Assembly: GCA_949291945.1 (NCBI GenBank)
Contig: CASEXH010000023.1
Coordinates: 1-62,311, forward strand
Source of the DNA: an uncultured Bacillota bacterium
Lineage (GTDB): Bacteria; Bacillota; Clostridia; Lachnospirales; Lachnospiraceae
Direction of reading: 5' to 3'
DNA length: 62,311 nucleotides
A program made the translations under genes and the position numbers. Shown here one piece after another: positions 35,815 through 44,123 of this stretch. Within the stretch, counting starts at the first letter, position 1, and every line of letters starts with the position of its first letter. The notes below the pieces were generated by a model. It worked only from the letters and a program-made list of their open reading frames with translations, made no database searches and was not told the DNA's origin.

Positions 35815-36855
35815 TTAAGTTTTATGAATGTAATCCAGTGTCTCAGCAGGCGAAAGTCCGTAACGGACACATTCGATAGCTGTGGTCAGCCGGTCTACTT
35901 CATGCTCTTTGTGATAAAGGTAGGAATAGATCACAATTACTGAGTGTGGATAGTTTCTTGCCTCTTTCTCTATAACTGTCTTCAGATTCAAATTATAATA
36001 TTCTTCCAGTTTTTCCGGGGCAAGTTCGGGAAAACGTTTTTTATAATAGGTGGCATCTAAGGCCTTCCGGAACTCTTCCAGGTCCGATGCCTCCACCAGA
36101 GCCGTAATGTCATTCTTGGACAAACGATAATGTACAGGGATCAGCAGAGCATAAATATCTGTGGAGGACATATGATAATATTTCTTTGAGCGGTAGATCC
36201 ATTGGAGATTCAGCATGTCAAATTTGTTTCCGTATGCAGTGGTGATCTCCTCCAGATCTCGTTTCTTAAATAATTTTTCCTTTACCGACCAGATATTTGC
36301 AAAATAATACTGATCCAGGGCCATGCCGTAATCAAAAAGAGTAGGCTTATAATCCCGTCCCAGTTTGCTCAAGGGTCCGTAGTATTCAGAACCCTGAAGA
36401 TTGTTAATGAATTCTTCAATGGTGGAAGAATTTGTAAGCTTCTCAATGTCCAGCTTGGAATGCCGGTCAAAAAAGGACTGGAAAAGAGAAAGATCTAATT
36501 CTGCCCTTCCCTTATCGAAAACGTTCCGCAGACAGTCCTTCATGACAGAAATCTCGTACCGCTTGAAGTACAGGGCCATGAAGGTCCGCTGTTCAGGATT
36601 GGCAAAGCGGTAGAGCTTGGCAAAATTCTGGTGGATCGTGTGGGTAAGGAGCTTTTCTATATCTCCTCTGTGGAGACTGTTCTCATCCAGATCTGCCCAC
36701 AGATCCGAAAATCCCGGCTGCTTTTTCAGATAGGCCACGATCTGGGGCACCGAATCCATCTGAGCGATCTCCTGGTACTGCTTTTCGCTCATCAGTTTGC
36801 TCTGCATGGCCCGTATTTTCGTAGACAGGCCGCTGTAAGAAAGCAGACTTCCCAT
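35815..36855 (-). CDS. V-type ATPase subunit C (d-like)
   Basis: This 346-residue protein connects the rotor shaft to the K-ring, like yeast subunit d and Enterococcus NtpC. It is almost entirely helical, with LLSYSGLSTKIRAMQSKLMS at the start and many Tyr/Leu-rich repeats. It starts at ATG 36855 behind GTGAG, four bases after the preceding coiled-coil gene, and overlaps no other gene. Length fits the family (330-350). Confidence 0.9.
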   Translation of the reverse strand: MGSLLSYSGLSTKIRAMQSKLMSEKQYQEIAQMDSVPQIVAYLKKQPGFSDLWADLDENSLHRGDIEKLLTHTIHQNFAKLYRFANPEQRTFMALYFKRYEISVMKDCLRNVFDKGRAELDLSLFQSFFDRHSKLDIEKLTNSSTIEEFINNLQGSEYYGPLSKLGRDYKPTLFDYGMALDQYYFANIWSVKEKLFKKRDLEEITTAYGNKFDMLNLQWIYRSKKYYHMSSTDIYALLIPVHYRLSKNDITALVEASDLEEFRKALDATYYKKRFPELAPEKLEEYYNLNLKTVIEKEARNYPHSVIVIYSYLYHKEHEVDRLTTAIECVRYGLSPAETLDYIHKT

Positions 36856-36859
36856 AATC

Positions 36860-37171
36860 TCACATCCTTAATATTCGGTTATATATTTTTTTCGCCAGGA
36901 CGGTATGGCATTCTTCATAATGCCTGTCCAGTTCTTCCAGAGTGCGGGCTGTCTCAGATTCCTGGCGGGCCAGTTTTTCTTTCATCTGAATCTTCAGTCC
37001 TTCACGGATCCCGGCTGTTTTTTTCTGGGTTTCCTCGTCTATGGCCCGGTCAAAATCCTGAACTGCCTGGTCATATTCCAAAGCAAGCTGCTTTTTCTGC
37101 TCCGATACATCTTCCATAATATGAGAGGCGGCAGCTTCTATTTCAGCCAGTTTGCTGATGATATCTTCCAT
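36860..37171 (-). CDS. V-type ATPase H/G-like peripheral stalk protein
   Basis: This 103-residue protein is a single long, highly charged helix with heptad-like repeats (IEAAASHIMEDVSEQKKQLA and later KLARQESETARTLEELDRH). Its size, coiled-coil nature and position as the first gene of the operon match the small stalk partner of subunit E (NtpF/AhaH). I base the call on context and composition rather than a sharp motif. It starts at ATG 37171 after AAGGAGG. Confidence 0.75.
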   Translation of the reverse strand: MEDIISKLAEIEAAASHIMEDVSEQKKQLALEYDQAVQDFDRAIDEETQKKTAGIREGLKIQMKEKLARQESETARTLEELDRHYEECHTVLAKKIYNRILRM

Positions 37172-37200
37172 AGAATTTCCTCCTTAAATTACTACCACTT

Positions 37201-37229
37201 ATCATACACCATTTTTAGGAAAAAGTCAC
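37201..37229 (-). promoter_or_regulatory. Putative promoter of the V-ATPase operon
   Basis: On the minus strand GTGACT (37224-37229) and TATGAT (37201-37206) are 17 bases apart, 30 bases before the first V-ATPase start codon. The -35 is a weak match and the -10 is good. Confidence 0.5.
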
Positions 37230-37280
37230 ATAAAATCCATGGAAAAACCTGGGAAAATGACGAAATATAACAGAGAAGAC

Positions 37281-37310
37281 TTGAAATTCCGGTGGCATAT
37301 CAGGTATACT
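37281..37310 (+). promoter_or_regulatory. Promoter of trmB
   Basis: TTGAAA at 37281-37286 and TATACT at 37305-37310 are separated by 18 bases. The site lies inside the longest open frame that could be assigned to trmB, which supports the later start at 37341. Confidence 0.6.
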
Positions 37311-37340
37311 CTTATGGAAATCAGGAAAGGCAGGAATACC

Positions 37341-37994
37341 ATGAGATTAAGAAATATACCGGGAGCGAAGGAAGCTATTGCAAACAGCCGATTTGTAGTC
37401 CACCAGGTCCAGGAAAAGAAAGGAAACTGGAACCGGGTTTTCGGAAATGAGAATCCGATACATATAGAAGTGGGAATGGGAAAAGGCCGTTTCCTTATGG
37501 AGATGGCAGCGCTGAATTCTGAGATCAACTATATCGGGATCGAAATGTATGACAGCGTTCTTCTGAGAGCAGTTCAGAAAATGGAAGAAAAAGAGGCAGA
37601 AGGCATGGATCTGAGAAATCTTCGGTTCATCCGCATGGACGCCCGGGAACTTCCTCTGGCCTTTGATATGAATGAAGTGGACAGAATCTATCTGAACTTT
37701 TCCGATCCCTGGCCAAAAGAGCGCCATGCAAAAAGGCGGCTTACTTCCCGGCAGTTTTTTGAAAGATATGACCAGATTCTGGCGCCCAGAGGCGTGGTGG
37801 AATTTAAGACAGATAACCGTCCCCTCTTTGAATTTTCTCTGGAGGAGACAGAAGAGGCAGGGTGGAAGCTTATGGCCCATACCTTTGACCTTCACCACGA
37901 TCCTTCTATGAGTGAAGGAAATGTAATGACCGAATATGAAGAAAAGTTTTCTTCTATGGGAAATCCTATTTATAAACTGATCGCCGGACGGTAA
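37341..37994 (+). CDS. trmB: tRNA (guanine(46)-N7)-methyltransferase
   Basis: This 217-residue enzyme uses S-adenosylmethionine to methylate G46 in the variable loop of tRNAs. It has the IHIEVGMGKGRFL SAM-binding motif, the YIGIEMYDSV segment, and the family's LNFSDPWPKERHAKRRLTS and FKTDNRPLFEFSL blocks. The start is placed at ATG 37341 (MRLRNIPGAKE) after AAGGCAGG, because a promoter lies between this position and the longer open frame. It is on the opposite strand from the V-ATPase operon and shares the gap with it. Confidence 0.95.
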   Translation: MRLRNIPGAKEAIANSRFVVHQVQEKKGNWNRVFGNENPIHIEVGMGKGRFLMEMAALNSEINYIGIEMYDSVLLRAVQKMEEKEAEGMDLRNLRFIRMDARELPLAFDMNEVDRIYLNFSDPWPKERHAKRRLTSRQFFERYDQILAPRGVVEFKTDNRPLFEFSLEETEEAGWKLMAHTFDLHHDPSMSEGNVMTEYEEKFSSMGNPIYKLIAGR

Positions 37995-38089
37995 GCTGGG
38001 CAATCCAGGAAACTTCCGGCGGATCTGCCGGGACCTGGGGATATCTTTTTGCATATGCTGTATTAGAAAGAGACAGGGAGGAAAAGGCT

Positions 38090-38239
38090 ATGGGAAAGAA
38101 AAAAGGCGGCCTTGAGAGCTGTCTGTTCCAGTGGGCCTATCAGAACCGAAAAGCCGGGACCCGGGCAGCGGAAATCTTAAAATCTATAGAAGAGACAGAA
38201 AAGATTTTAAAGACTGTAAAATTCAAAAAAAGGGGATAA
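38090..38239 (+). CDS. Small basic protein, unknown function
   Basis: The 49-residue frame starts MGKKKGGLESCLFQWAYQ and ends in a Lys-rich helix (TVKFKKRG). ATG 38090 has a good site (AGGGAGGAAAAGGCT). It follows trmB after 95 bases and may share its transcript. I do not recognise a family. It is probably expressed, judged by the ribosome site and codon pattern, but evidence is limited. Confidence 0.5.
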   Translation: MGKKKGGLESCLFQWAYQNRKAGTRAAEILKSIEETEKILKTVKFKKRG

Positions 38240-38336
38240 AAACAAAATGTAAAAAAATATAAAAAAAAGCTTGCATTTTGTAAATGCCTGAGTTATAATA
38301 TCTCTTGCGTTAAGGAAACGCAAAAACATAAGAAAT

Positions 38337-38409
38337 GCGCCTTTAGCTCAGTTGGTAGAGCAGTAGACTCTTAATCTATTTGTCCAGGGTTCGAGTCCCT
38401 GAAGGCGCA
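38337..38409 (+). tRNA. tRNA-Lys (anticodon CTT)
   Basis: The 73-base gene has acceptor arms GCGCCTT/AAGGCGC, a D-arm with AGCTCAGTTGGTAGAGC, and an anticodon stem GTAGA/TCTAT with the loop CTCTTAA (anticodon CTT). The T-arm is CCAGGGTTCGAGTCCCTG. The 3' CCA is not encoded; the bases after the discriminator A are CTTA. It is transcribed alone between trmB and a terminator. Confidence 0.95.
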
Positions 38410-38418
38410 CTTAAAAGC

Positions 38419-38460
38419 ACTGTTTTTGAAGACGTAGAGCTTCGGGGACGGTGTTTTTTT
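38419..38460 (+). terminator. Intrinsic terminator of the tRNA-Lys transcript
   Basis: CACTGT with following TTTTGAAG pairs through several G-T pairs with CTTCGGGGACGGTG, followed by seven T residues at 38454-38460. It lies ten bases after the tRNA. Confidence 0.8.
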
Positions 38461-38545
38461 GTGAGTTTACATAGATTTGAAAGTTCCATAATATGTTTCA
38501 AACATTCTTGTGCTACTATATATATGCAGCCACAGAATCAATGTT

Positions 38546-38583
38546 TGCAGGCCATAGGAGCAGAAAACTCCGGCAGGCCTGCA
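38546..38583. repeat. Small inverted repeat upstream of a small ORF
   Basis: TGCAGGCC at 38546-38553 pairs exactly with GGCCTGCA at 38576-38583, with a 22-base loop. It lies between the tRNA terminator and the small gene at 38642 and could be an operator or a 5' leader hairpin. No T-run follows, so it is not a terminator. Confidence 0.4.
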
Positions 38584-38641
38584 TACAGAAAAAAGCGTAA
38601 ATAAAACGGCCATGCCAATAAGAAACAGCGAGGTGTTTGAA

Positions 38642-38773
38642 ATGAGAAAAGAGAGAAGAACCCGGAAACAGATGAAATATGATCTTATGCGCAGCTACTC
38701 AGGAATGGAAGCGAAGGTCAGCCAGAAAGCCAAAGATATTTTCAAAAGAAAACCCTACGCTGTTGCTCAGTGA
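38642..38773 (+). CDS. Small, very basic protein, unknown function
   Basis: This 43-residue frame starts MRKERRTRKQMKYDLMRSYS and contains about 14 Lys/Arg residues. Its ATG follows CGAGGTG, and a good terminator hairpin (38830-38880) begins 57 bases after the stop, which supports a real transcript. The composition would suit a nucleic-acid-binding or ribosome-associated peptide, but no family is recognised. Confidence 0.45.
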   Translation: MRKERRTRKQMKYDLMRSYSGMEAKVSQKAKDIFKRKPYAVAQ

Positions 38774-38829
38774 GAAAACGAAATGGCTGGTATGCAGGCC
38801 TTTTGACTCTGGTACCACCATATAAATAG

Positions 38830-38880
38830 GAAGCGAAATTTTCAGAGAGAAAATCTCCGAAAAATTCCGCTTCTTTTTTC
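38830..38880 (+). terminator. Intrinsic terminator after the small basic ORF
   Basis: GAAGCGAAATTTT pairs with AAAAATTCCGCTTC (one G-A difference) around the AGAGAGAAAATCTCC inner stem. The run TTCTTTTTTC follows. It ends the transcript of the ORF at 38642. Confidence 0.8.
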
Positions 38881-39038
38881 TTGCCAATTTTTCAGGCAGA
38901 GGGTATACTAAGGTACTACCTTATACAGCCTTCACAGGATTGTGTGTCTGGATATTAGCATCATTATATGAGAAGTGAACAGAAAGCCGGCAGCAGAATC
39001 ACCGGCAGTATGATACATCAGAAAGGGGGACTTTCATT

Positions 39039-39833
39039 ATGAATGAAACTACAAAATACCAGCTTATGAAAAACCGTGAGCTTTTAAAGGGATATCACGC
39101 CGGAGACGCAGGAGCGGAAGAGACAGACCAGCAGCAGAAACTGCCCAGTATCTCTCCAATGAAAGAAAAAAACGGAACCGGAACCATATCCCTGCCCAAT
39201 GATTTTCAGACACTTTCTATACAGGGAAATTTGCTGGAGCTGATCACCGAAAGAAAAAGCCGGAGGCAGTATCAGGAGGAACCGCTGACTTTGCTGGAAC
39301 TTTCCTATCTTTTGTGGACGACCCAGGGAGTCCGGCATATGGCAGGACACAAAAATCCGGTAACCTTCCGGAACGTACCTTCCGCAGGGTCCAGACATCC
39401 TTTTGAAACCTATCTGTTTGTCAGCAGGGTAGAGAGCCTGGAAAAGGGAATTTATCACTACCTGCCGGAAAAGCACAGGCTGGAATTGTGGGAAGATAAA
39501 AAAGATTATGAAACAGAACTGACACAGGCTCTGTGCGGTCAGTATTTTGCTGCTTCGGCACCGGTGGTCTTTGTGTGGAGCGCCTTGCCCTACCGGACCG
39601 AGTGGCGATATGGCCAGAAAGCAGCCAAATATATTCTTCTGGATGCCGGTCATGTATGTGAAAATCTCTATCTTGCCTGCCAGTCCATAGGCTGCGGTAC
39701 CTGTGCCATTGGGGCTTATGATCAGGACTGCCTGGATGAGCTTCTGGGATTTGAACCAGGCCCTTCAGGAGAAAAGGACTATGAGTGTGCAGTTTATGCG
39801 GCGCCGGTAGGAAGAAGAAAGGAAGATCTATGA
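39039..39833 (+). CDS. SagB/ThcOx family flavin-dependent oxidoreductase
   Basis: This 264-residue protein is a nitroreductase-fold FMN enzyme of the SagB/ThcOx group. It has LLELSYLLWTTQGVR, VPSAGSRHPFETYLFV and, near the C-terminus, LDAGHVCENLYLACQSIGCGTCAIGAYD. SagB-type dehydrogenases oxidise azolines to azoles in peptide natural products, but many stand-alone members have unknown roles. No cyclodehydratase or precursor peptide gene is nearby. Instead, the stop overlaps the start of a CcdA-like gene, so its work may be linked to thiol-disulfide exchange. ATG 39039 follows AAAGGGGG. Confidence 0.87.
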   Translation: MNETTKYQLMKNRELLKGYHAGDAGAEETDQQQKLPSISPMKEKNGTGTISLPNDFQTLSIQGNLLELITERKSRRQYQEEPLTLLELSYLLWTTQGVRHMAGHKNPVTFRNVPSAGSRHPFETYLFVSRVESLEKGIYHYLPEKHRLELWEDKKDYETELTQALCGQYFAASAPVVFVWSALPYRTEWRYGQKAAKYILLDAGHVCENLYLACQSIGCGTCAIGAYDQDCLDELLGFEPGPSGEKDYECAVYAAPVGRRKEDL

Positions 39834-40492
39834 CATATCTGATTACTTTTTTAGAAGGGCTGATCACCTTTATTTCTCCTTGTTTGCTTCCAATGCTTCC
39901 TGTATATGTGGCTTATTTTGCCGGAGGAAAAGGGGAGCAGAAACGTTCTCCCTTTTGGAAAGCACTGGCTTTTGTACTGGGCTTTACGGTTACCTTCGGG
40001 GTGCTGGGAGCTTTTGCGGGAACAGTAGGGGGATTTCTCAGAAGATATCAGATGGAAGTAAATCTGGTCTGCGGAGTGATGGTGATCCTCTTTGGGCTGA
40101 ATTTTCTCGGGGTGATCAGACTGAATATTTTCAGAGGAACCGGCGGTATGGGGCAGAATACAGAAATGGGTATATTTTCCACCCTTCTTTTTGGCGTTGT
40201 ATTTGGACTGGGCTGGACACCCTGTATCGGAGCTTTTCTGGGTTCTGCTCTCATGCTGGCGTCTTCTCAGGCTTCCTGGACACAGGGGATCCTGCTGCTG
40301 TTATGCTATTCTGCAGGTCTGGGAATCCCTTTTCTTATCAGCGCAGTGCTGATACAAAAGCTGAAAACCACCTTTGACTGGATCAAAAGTCATTATGGGA
40401 TCATCAATAAGATTTCCGGAGGACTTCTGATCCTGGTAGGAATCCTGATGATGACAGGACTGATGAATCAATATCTGGCGTTGGTAAGTTGA
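39830..40492 (+). CDS. CcdA-type cytochrome c biogenesis / thiol-disulfide electron carrier
   Basis: This 220-residue membrane protein has six helices and the two redox cysteines of CcdA: one in FISPCLLPMLP near residue 19, the other in LGWTPCIGAFLGSAL. It carries electrons from cytoplasmic thioredoxin across the membrane to an extracytoplasmic TlpA/ResA-type protein, which is exactly what the next gene encodes. ATG 39830 overlaps the SagB stop by four bases and has AGGAAGAAAGGAAG upstream; a longer frame is not supported. Confidence 0.92.
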   Translation: MTYLITFLEGLITFISPCLLPMLPVYVAYFAGGKGEQKRSPFWKALAFVLGFTVTFGVLGAFAGTVGGFLRRYQMEVNLVCGVMVILFGLNFLGVIRLNIFRGTGGMGQNTEMGIFSTLLFGVVFGLGWTPCIGAFLGSALMLASSQASWTQGILLLLCYSAGLGIPFLISAVLIQKLKTTFDWIKSHYGIINKISGGLLILVGILMMTGLMNQYLALVS

Positions 40493-40505
40493 GAAAGGAG
40501 AGTCT

Positions 40506-41156
40506 ATGAACGCAAAACAGAAATGGATTCTGGGGGCTGTGGCTCTTGTGCTTCTGCTGGTGATTTCCGGATTCGGCTATCAGGAACTTCAAAAAGAGGC
40601 TGAAAGACAGGAGAAAAGCCAGACTAGAGAACAGGCGCAGACAGAAGAACAGACCGGGACAGAGAGTCTTTCAGAAGAGACCAAAAAAAATGAGACTGCC
40701 TCGCAGGAGGAAGTGCCGGAAGCCGCAGAATATGCAGCAGCGCCGGATTTTACTGTGTGGGATCAGGAAGGAAATCAGACCAGCCTGAAAGAGATCCTGG
40801 AAGGAAAGCCGGCGGTGATTAATTTCTGGACCAGTAAATGCCCGCCCTGCAAAGAAGAAATGCCGGACTTTGAAGAACTATATCAGGAAATGAAGGATCA
40901 GATACAGTTTATCATGGTAGACGGTGTAGGCTGTATGGGAGAGACAGAGGAATCCGGCCGGGCCTATGTGGAAGAACAGGGATTTACCTTTCCAGTGTAC
41001 TATGACCTGGAAATGGATGCAGTGATAAACTATGGGATCCAGGCATTCCCCACCACTTATATCCTGAATGCTGAAGGACGTCTGGTAACAGGAGGCAGCG
41101 GAATGATCTCCAAGGATATTCTGCTGGAACTTCTGGATCAGGTCATGGAGTCTTAA
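40506..41156 (+). CDS. Membrane-anchored thioredoxin-like protein (TlpA/ResA type)
   Basis: This 216-residue protein has one N-terminal anchor (residues 6-24), a Glu/Gln/Lys-rich spacer (25-75) and a thioredoxin domain with the active site CPPC at 112-115 in FWTSKCPPCKEEMPDF. The cis-Pro segment is QAFPTTYIL. An additional Cys in DGVGCMGE is of unknown role. It receives electrons from the CcdA-like protein encoded 13 bases upstream and reduces disulfides outside the membrane. It starts after AAAGGAGAG. Confidence 0.92.
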   Translation: MNAKQKWILGAVALVLLLVISGFGYQELQKEAERQEKSQTREQAQTEEQTGTESLSEETKKNETASQEEVPEAAEYAAAPDFTVWDQEGNQTSLKEILEGKPAVINFWTSKCPPCKEEMPDFEELYQEMKDQIQFIMVDGVGCMGETEESGRAYVEEQGFTFPVYYDLEMDAVINYGIQAFPTTYILNAEGRLVTGGSGMISKDILLELLDQVMES

Positions 41157-41215
41157 GATAACAGTCGGCTGGAGGGAAAACGAAAAGAATAGAGCAACGG
41201 GCTATCCATTTGATT

Positions 41216-41262
41216 AAAAAGGGACTGTACTTCACCAATGGCGGTGTGTACAGTCCCTTTGC
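41216..41262. terminator. Bidirectional hairpin terminator
   Basis: AAAGGGACTGTAC (starting at 41218) pairs with GTACAGTCCCTTT (41248-41260). Runs of A precede it (minus-strand reading gives CCCTTTTTAATC). It can end the TlpA transcript and, better, the minus-strand YqeY transcript. Confidence 0.8.
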
Positions 41263-41325
41263 TGACTTTAGAAAATATGGTGCTGCTCTATGAAACATAT
41301 GTGGGGCAACATTTCTTTTGGATTT

Positions 41326-41772
41326 TTACTGGAGCATAGAAGCCAGTACCTGATTGACGGTCTTTCCTTCTGCGATACCTTTCACCTTTGGCATAAGTAC
41401 TTTCATGATCCGGCCTTTATCTTTTGCAGTGGGTGTCTCAATGGAAAGATCTGCCAGAACGCCCCGGATTACTTCTTTGATCTCCTCTTCACTGAGCATT
41501 TTAGGGGCAAATTCTTCATATACAGCAATTCGCTTTGAACACTCCTCGATAATGTCGGTTCTGTCCGCCGGCGTCATCTCCAGAGTTTCTTTTGTCTGCT
41601 TGATCTCTTTTAACACTACTTCATTTTCTTCGGCCTCGGTGAGATCTTCCCGTTTGTCAATGGCTTTGTTTTTCAGTGCAGCCAGCAGCATGGAAAGAGA
41701 ATCTTTTCGGTCTTTATCTTTGGCCTTCATGGCTTCTACCATGGCTTTTCTTACATCATCGATCTTACTCAT
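41326..41772 (-). CDS. GatB/YqeY domain-containing protein
   Basis: This 148-residue protein is a stand-alone YqeY. It carries the helical tRNA-binding domain otherwise found as the tail of the GatB amidotransferase subunit, with KDRKDSLSMLLAALKNKAID, VLKEIKQTKETLEM and, near the end, GRIMKVLMPKVKGIAEGKTVNQVL. Its role in the cell is not settled. It starts at ATG 41772 after AAAGGAG. The gene stands alone on the minus strand, separated by 77 bases from the channel gene. Confidence 0.92.
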   Translation of the reverse strand: MSKIDDVRKAMVEAMKAKDKDRKDSLSMLLAALKNKAIDKREDLTEAEENEVVLKEIKQTKETLEMTPADRTDIIEECSKRIAVYEEFAPKMLSEEEIKEVIRGVLADLSIETPTAKDKGRIMKVLMPKVKGIAEGKTVNQVLASMLQ

Positions 41773-41849
41773 ATCTGAACATCTCCTTTTTTCTAACTGC
41801 TTATAAGTATACCATTTCTCCCGGGGGAGTCAATGGATGGGAAGAAATT

Positions 41850-42488
41850 CTATCGGATCCGAAGAAGATTCCAGTGGAAATAAGCTGCCAGAGATCGGAT
41901 CACTACAGTAACGATCAAACCCAGTACAGTAGCAGTAGCCTCCCCCATGGTACTGCCGCAGACCACACAGGTAATTCCCCCTGCGATAGCGGCGCTGGCG
42001 TATATTTCTCTGACCAGTATATAAGGGGTTTCTCCTGCCATAATATCTCTTAGAACACCTCCGCCTACTCCGGTGAGCACACCTATAAAGACAAAGAAGA
42101 AAGGATTGTCCTGGGGCAGGATTTTGGAGGCAGTCTGGATACCCACTACTGTAAAAATACCAAGCCCCGCAGTGTCGCACCAGAGCATGATCTTGTCGTA
42201 ATACCGGCTTTTGATCCTGGAATGAAGGATTTCAGGGTTGGTATATACGATAGCAAAAAGGAGAGTGGAGGTTAAAATCGAAAAGAGAATATATACCGGC
42301 TGGGAAAATGCGGCGGGAGGCGTTACTCCAAGGATAATATCACGCATCATTCCACCTCCTACAGCTGTGGTGGCCCCCAGAATATTGACTCCGAAAATAT
42401 CCATTTTTTTCTCAATGGCAGTCATAGCCCCGGAAGAGGCAAAGGCAACTGTGCCAATGATCTCCAGAACAAATATAAATGTATCCAT
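41850..42488 (-). CDS. TRIC-like trimeric cation channel family protein (YadS/UPF0126)
   Basis: This 212-residue membrane protein consists of two repeats of three helices plus one, with the signature GGGMMRDIILG (about 44-54) and GGGVLRDIMAG (about 129-139). Bacterial members are potassium-permeable channels related to animal TRIC. It starts at ATG 42488 after AAGGAG. It is probably a single-gene unit. Physiological role in this organism is not inferable. Confidence 0.92.
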   Translation of the reverse strand: MDTFIFVLEIIGTVAFASSGAMTAIEKKMDIFGVNILGATTAVGGGMMRDIILGVTPPAAFSQPVYILFSILTSTLLFAIVYTNPEILHSRIKSRYYDKIMLWCDTAGLGIFTVVGIQTASKILPQDNPFFFVFIGVLTGVGGGVLRDIMAGETPYILVREIYASAAIAGGITCVVCGSTMGEATATVLGLIVTVVIRSLAAYFHWNLLRIR

Positions 42489-42675
42489 AATAAACTCCTT
42501 GTGCTTTCAAAGCAGTATTTTGCCGAGGGTCATTATATCATACCAGAAGGGGAAATTTCAATTTTTTGACGGCCTTTTTCTACGGTTTGGCAGGGAATTC
42601 TTTGCGAAAAAGAGAGTTTGATGCTATGATAATATGCAGAACCAGAAATATATAATAAAATGAGGTGAAAAAGCA

Positions 42676-42852
42676 ATGGGAGAGCGATACGTAAAAGAGT
42701 ATTCGGTCTGCTGTCCGAGAACCCTGCAGAAAGGAAAACATCAGGTGGAATATGCAAAGGCAACCTGTACCCGGGTGCCGGATACGCTGCTGCATTTTCA
42801 CTGTACGATCAATGGAAAATGTAAGGATTGTGAGAGAGACTACCAGGAATAG
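42676..42852 (+). CDS. Small cysteine-rich protein, probable zinc binder
   Basis: The 58-residue frame starts MGERYVKEYSVCCPRTLQKG and ends GKCKDCERDYQE. Seven Cys and several His residues (CC, then C near 31, HFHC near 41-43, then CKDC near 49-52) suggest a small zinc-binding fold. ATG 42676 follows TGAGGTGAAA. A long hairpin terminator begins directly after the stop, supporting a real monocistronic gene. I do not recognise the family. Confidence 0.65.
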   Translation: MGERYVKEYSVCCPRTLQKGKHQVEYAKATCTRVPDTLLHFHCTINGKCKDCERDYQE

Positions 42853-42950
42853 AAAAACTGCGGTATGAATATGGAAAGAAACTGTCAGGCAAATGCTTAC
42901 CCCCTGAGAACTTTAGATTTCAATTCAATATTTATATCGCAGTTTTTTTC
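42853..42950. terminator. Long-looped bidirectional terminator
   Basis: AAAAACTGCGGTAT at the start pairs with ATATCGCAGTTTTTTT at the end (about 42930-42948), around a loop of about 55 bases. It follows the small Cys-rich gene and its right arm lies over the 3' end of the convergent acyltransferase gene, so both can stop here. Confidence 0.7.
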
Positions 42951-43954
42951 GGCTTACAGGGCTTTTTTGGAAACCGTATGCTAAAAGAAGATATCCGGGT
43001 TACAAAACGGTAGGGCAGTTTTGCGGCCAATGCGAAAGTAAGAAGAACACAAAATCCCAGAAGCAGACCGGTTTCAACAGGAGTATCCACCTGTTCCAGG
43101 ATATGGCCATCCTTCAGAAGGCTGTATACAAGTCCATGAAAGAGATAGATAGACATAGTGCGTACTCCCAGTATAGAGTAAAAATGCTGTTTCCTGGGAA
43201 TTAAGGAACAAACAGCAAAGATAGCCAGGAAAGAGATCCCATAACACATCAGGCGAACAAAAAGTCCCTGGCTGTTGCTCAAATCTGTATCTGCATAGGA
43301 ATATCTTCCATAGAAAATGAGAGGACTCAGCTTTTGGCCGGTAACAAGGACCCAGCCGCCCAGAAGTGCTGCCAATGCCCCAAGCCCGGCAGTAAAGCCT
43401 TTCCAGTGGCCCCATACTGTTTTGAACCAGTCTTCTTGGAAATAATAACCTGTCAGAAAAAAGGGATAGAAAAATAAAGTTCTGGGAATGCTGAAGAAAT
43501 TTCCCAGCTGAGTAAAACCTACGAGCAGTCCCAATATAATGGCGATAACCAGATTCCCGGGTATTTTTTTGAAATATGGGGTAATGATCCGCCAGAAAAA
43601 CAAAGACATTAAATACCACAGAGAAAATTTGGGACGGTTAAAATACAGACCGGTTTCCTTGTGGATCACAAACACATACAGGAAATAATAAAGCAGTTCA
43701 AAAACAAAATAGGGGATCACCAGTTTTTGGATCAGCTTTTCCAGCCCTATATCCTTTTTGGAAAAATAACCGGATATAAAAATGAAGGCGGGCATATGGA
43801 AGGAGAAAATTACCCATTTTAAAATAGTGAGAAATAGGTTGTTTGTGTAACAGGGTTCAATAAAATGTCCAATGACCACCAACAGGATCAGTAAGGATTT
43901 ATAATTGTCCAAAAAGTAATTGCGGGATTTTGTTGACATAAGATTCACTTTCAT
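42932..43954 (-). CDS. Acyltransferase family 3 membrane protein
   Basis: This 340-residue protein has about ten hydrophobic helices and the N-terminal YFLDNYKSLLILLVVIGHFIEP segment, where the His is the probable catalytic residue. Members transfer acetyl, succinyl or other acyl groups onto cell-surface or secreted polymers; the acceptor here is unknown. Both ATG 43954 and ATG 43939 are possible; neither has a clear ribosome site, and the upstream region is very AT-rich. The gene is divergent from the CapA-like gene. Confidence 0.8.
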   Translation of the reverse strand: MKVNLMSTKSRNYFLDNYKSLLILLVVIGHFIEPCYTNNLFLTILKWVIFSFHMPAFIFISGYFSKKDIGLEKLIQKLVIPYFVFELLYYFLYVFVIHKETGLYFNRPKFSLWYLMSLFFWRIITPYFKKIPGNLVIAIILGLLVGFTQLGNFFSIPRTLFFYPFFLTGYYFQEDWFKTVWGHWKGFTAGLGALAALLGGWVLVTGQKLSPLIFYGRYSYADTDLSNSQGLFVRLMCYGISFLAIFAVCSLIPRKQHFYSILGVRTMSIYLFHGLVYSLLKDGHILEQVDTPVETGLLLGFCVLLTFALAAKLPYRFVTRISSFSIRFPKKPCKPKKTAI

Positions 43955-44123
43955 ATTATTATATTTAATATTATATTTAACAAATATGAAATTAATTAGT
44001 AATTTTTTCTTCTAATACCGGAAGTATCATACACCGTTTTATAAGAGAACGCAAATAGAAAAAAGGCCTGAAATTTCTGAAGATTTTGGTCAAATTATCA
44101 TATTGCGGGAAAGGACTGAAATT

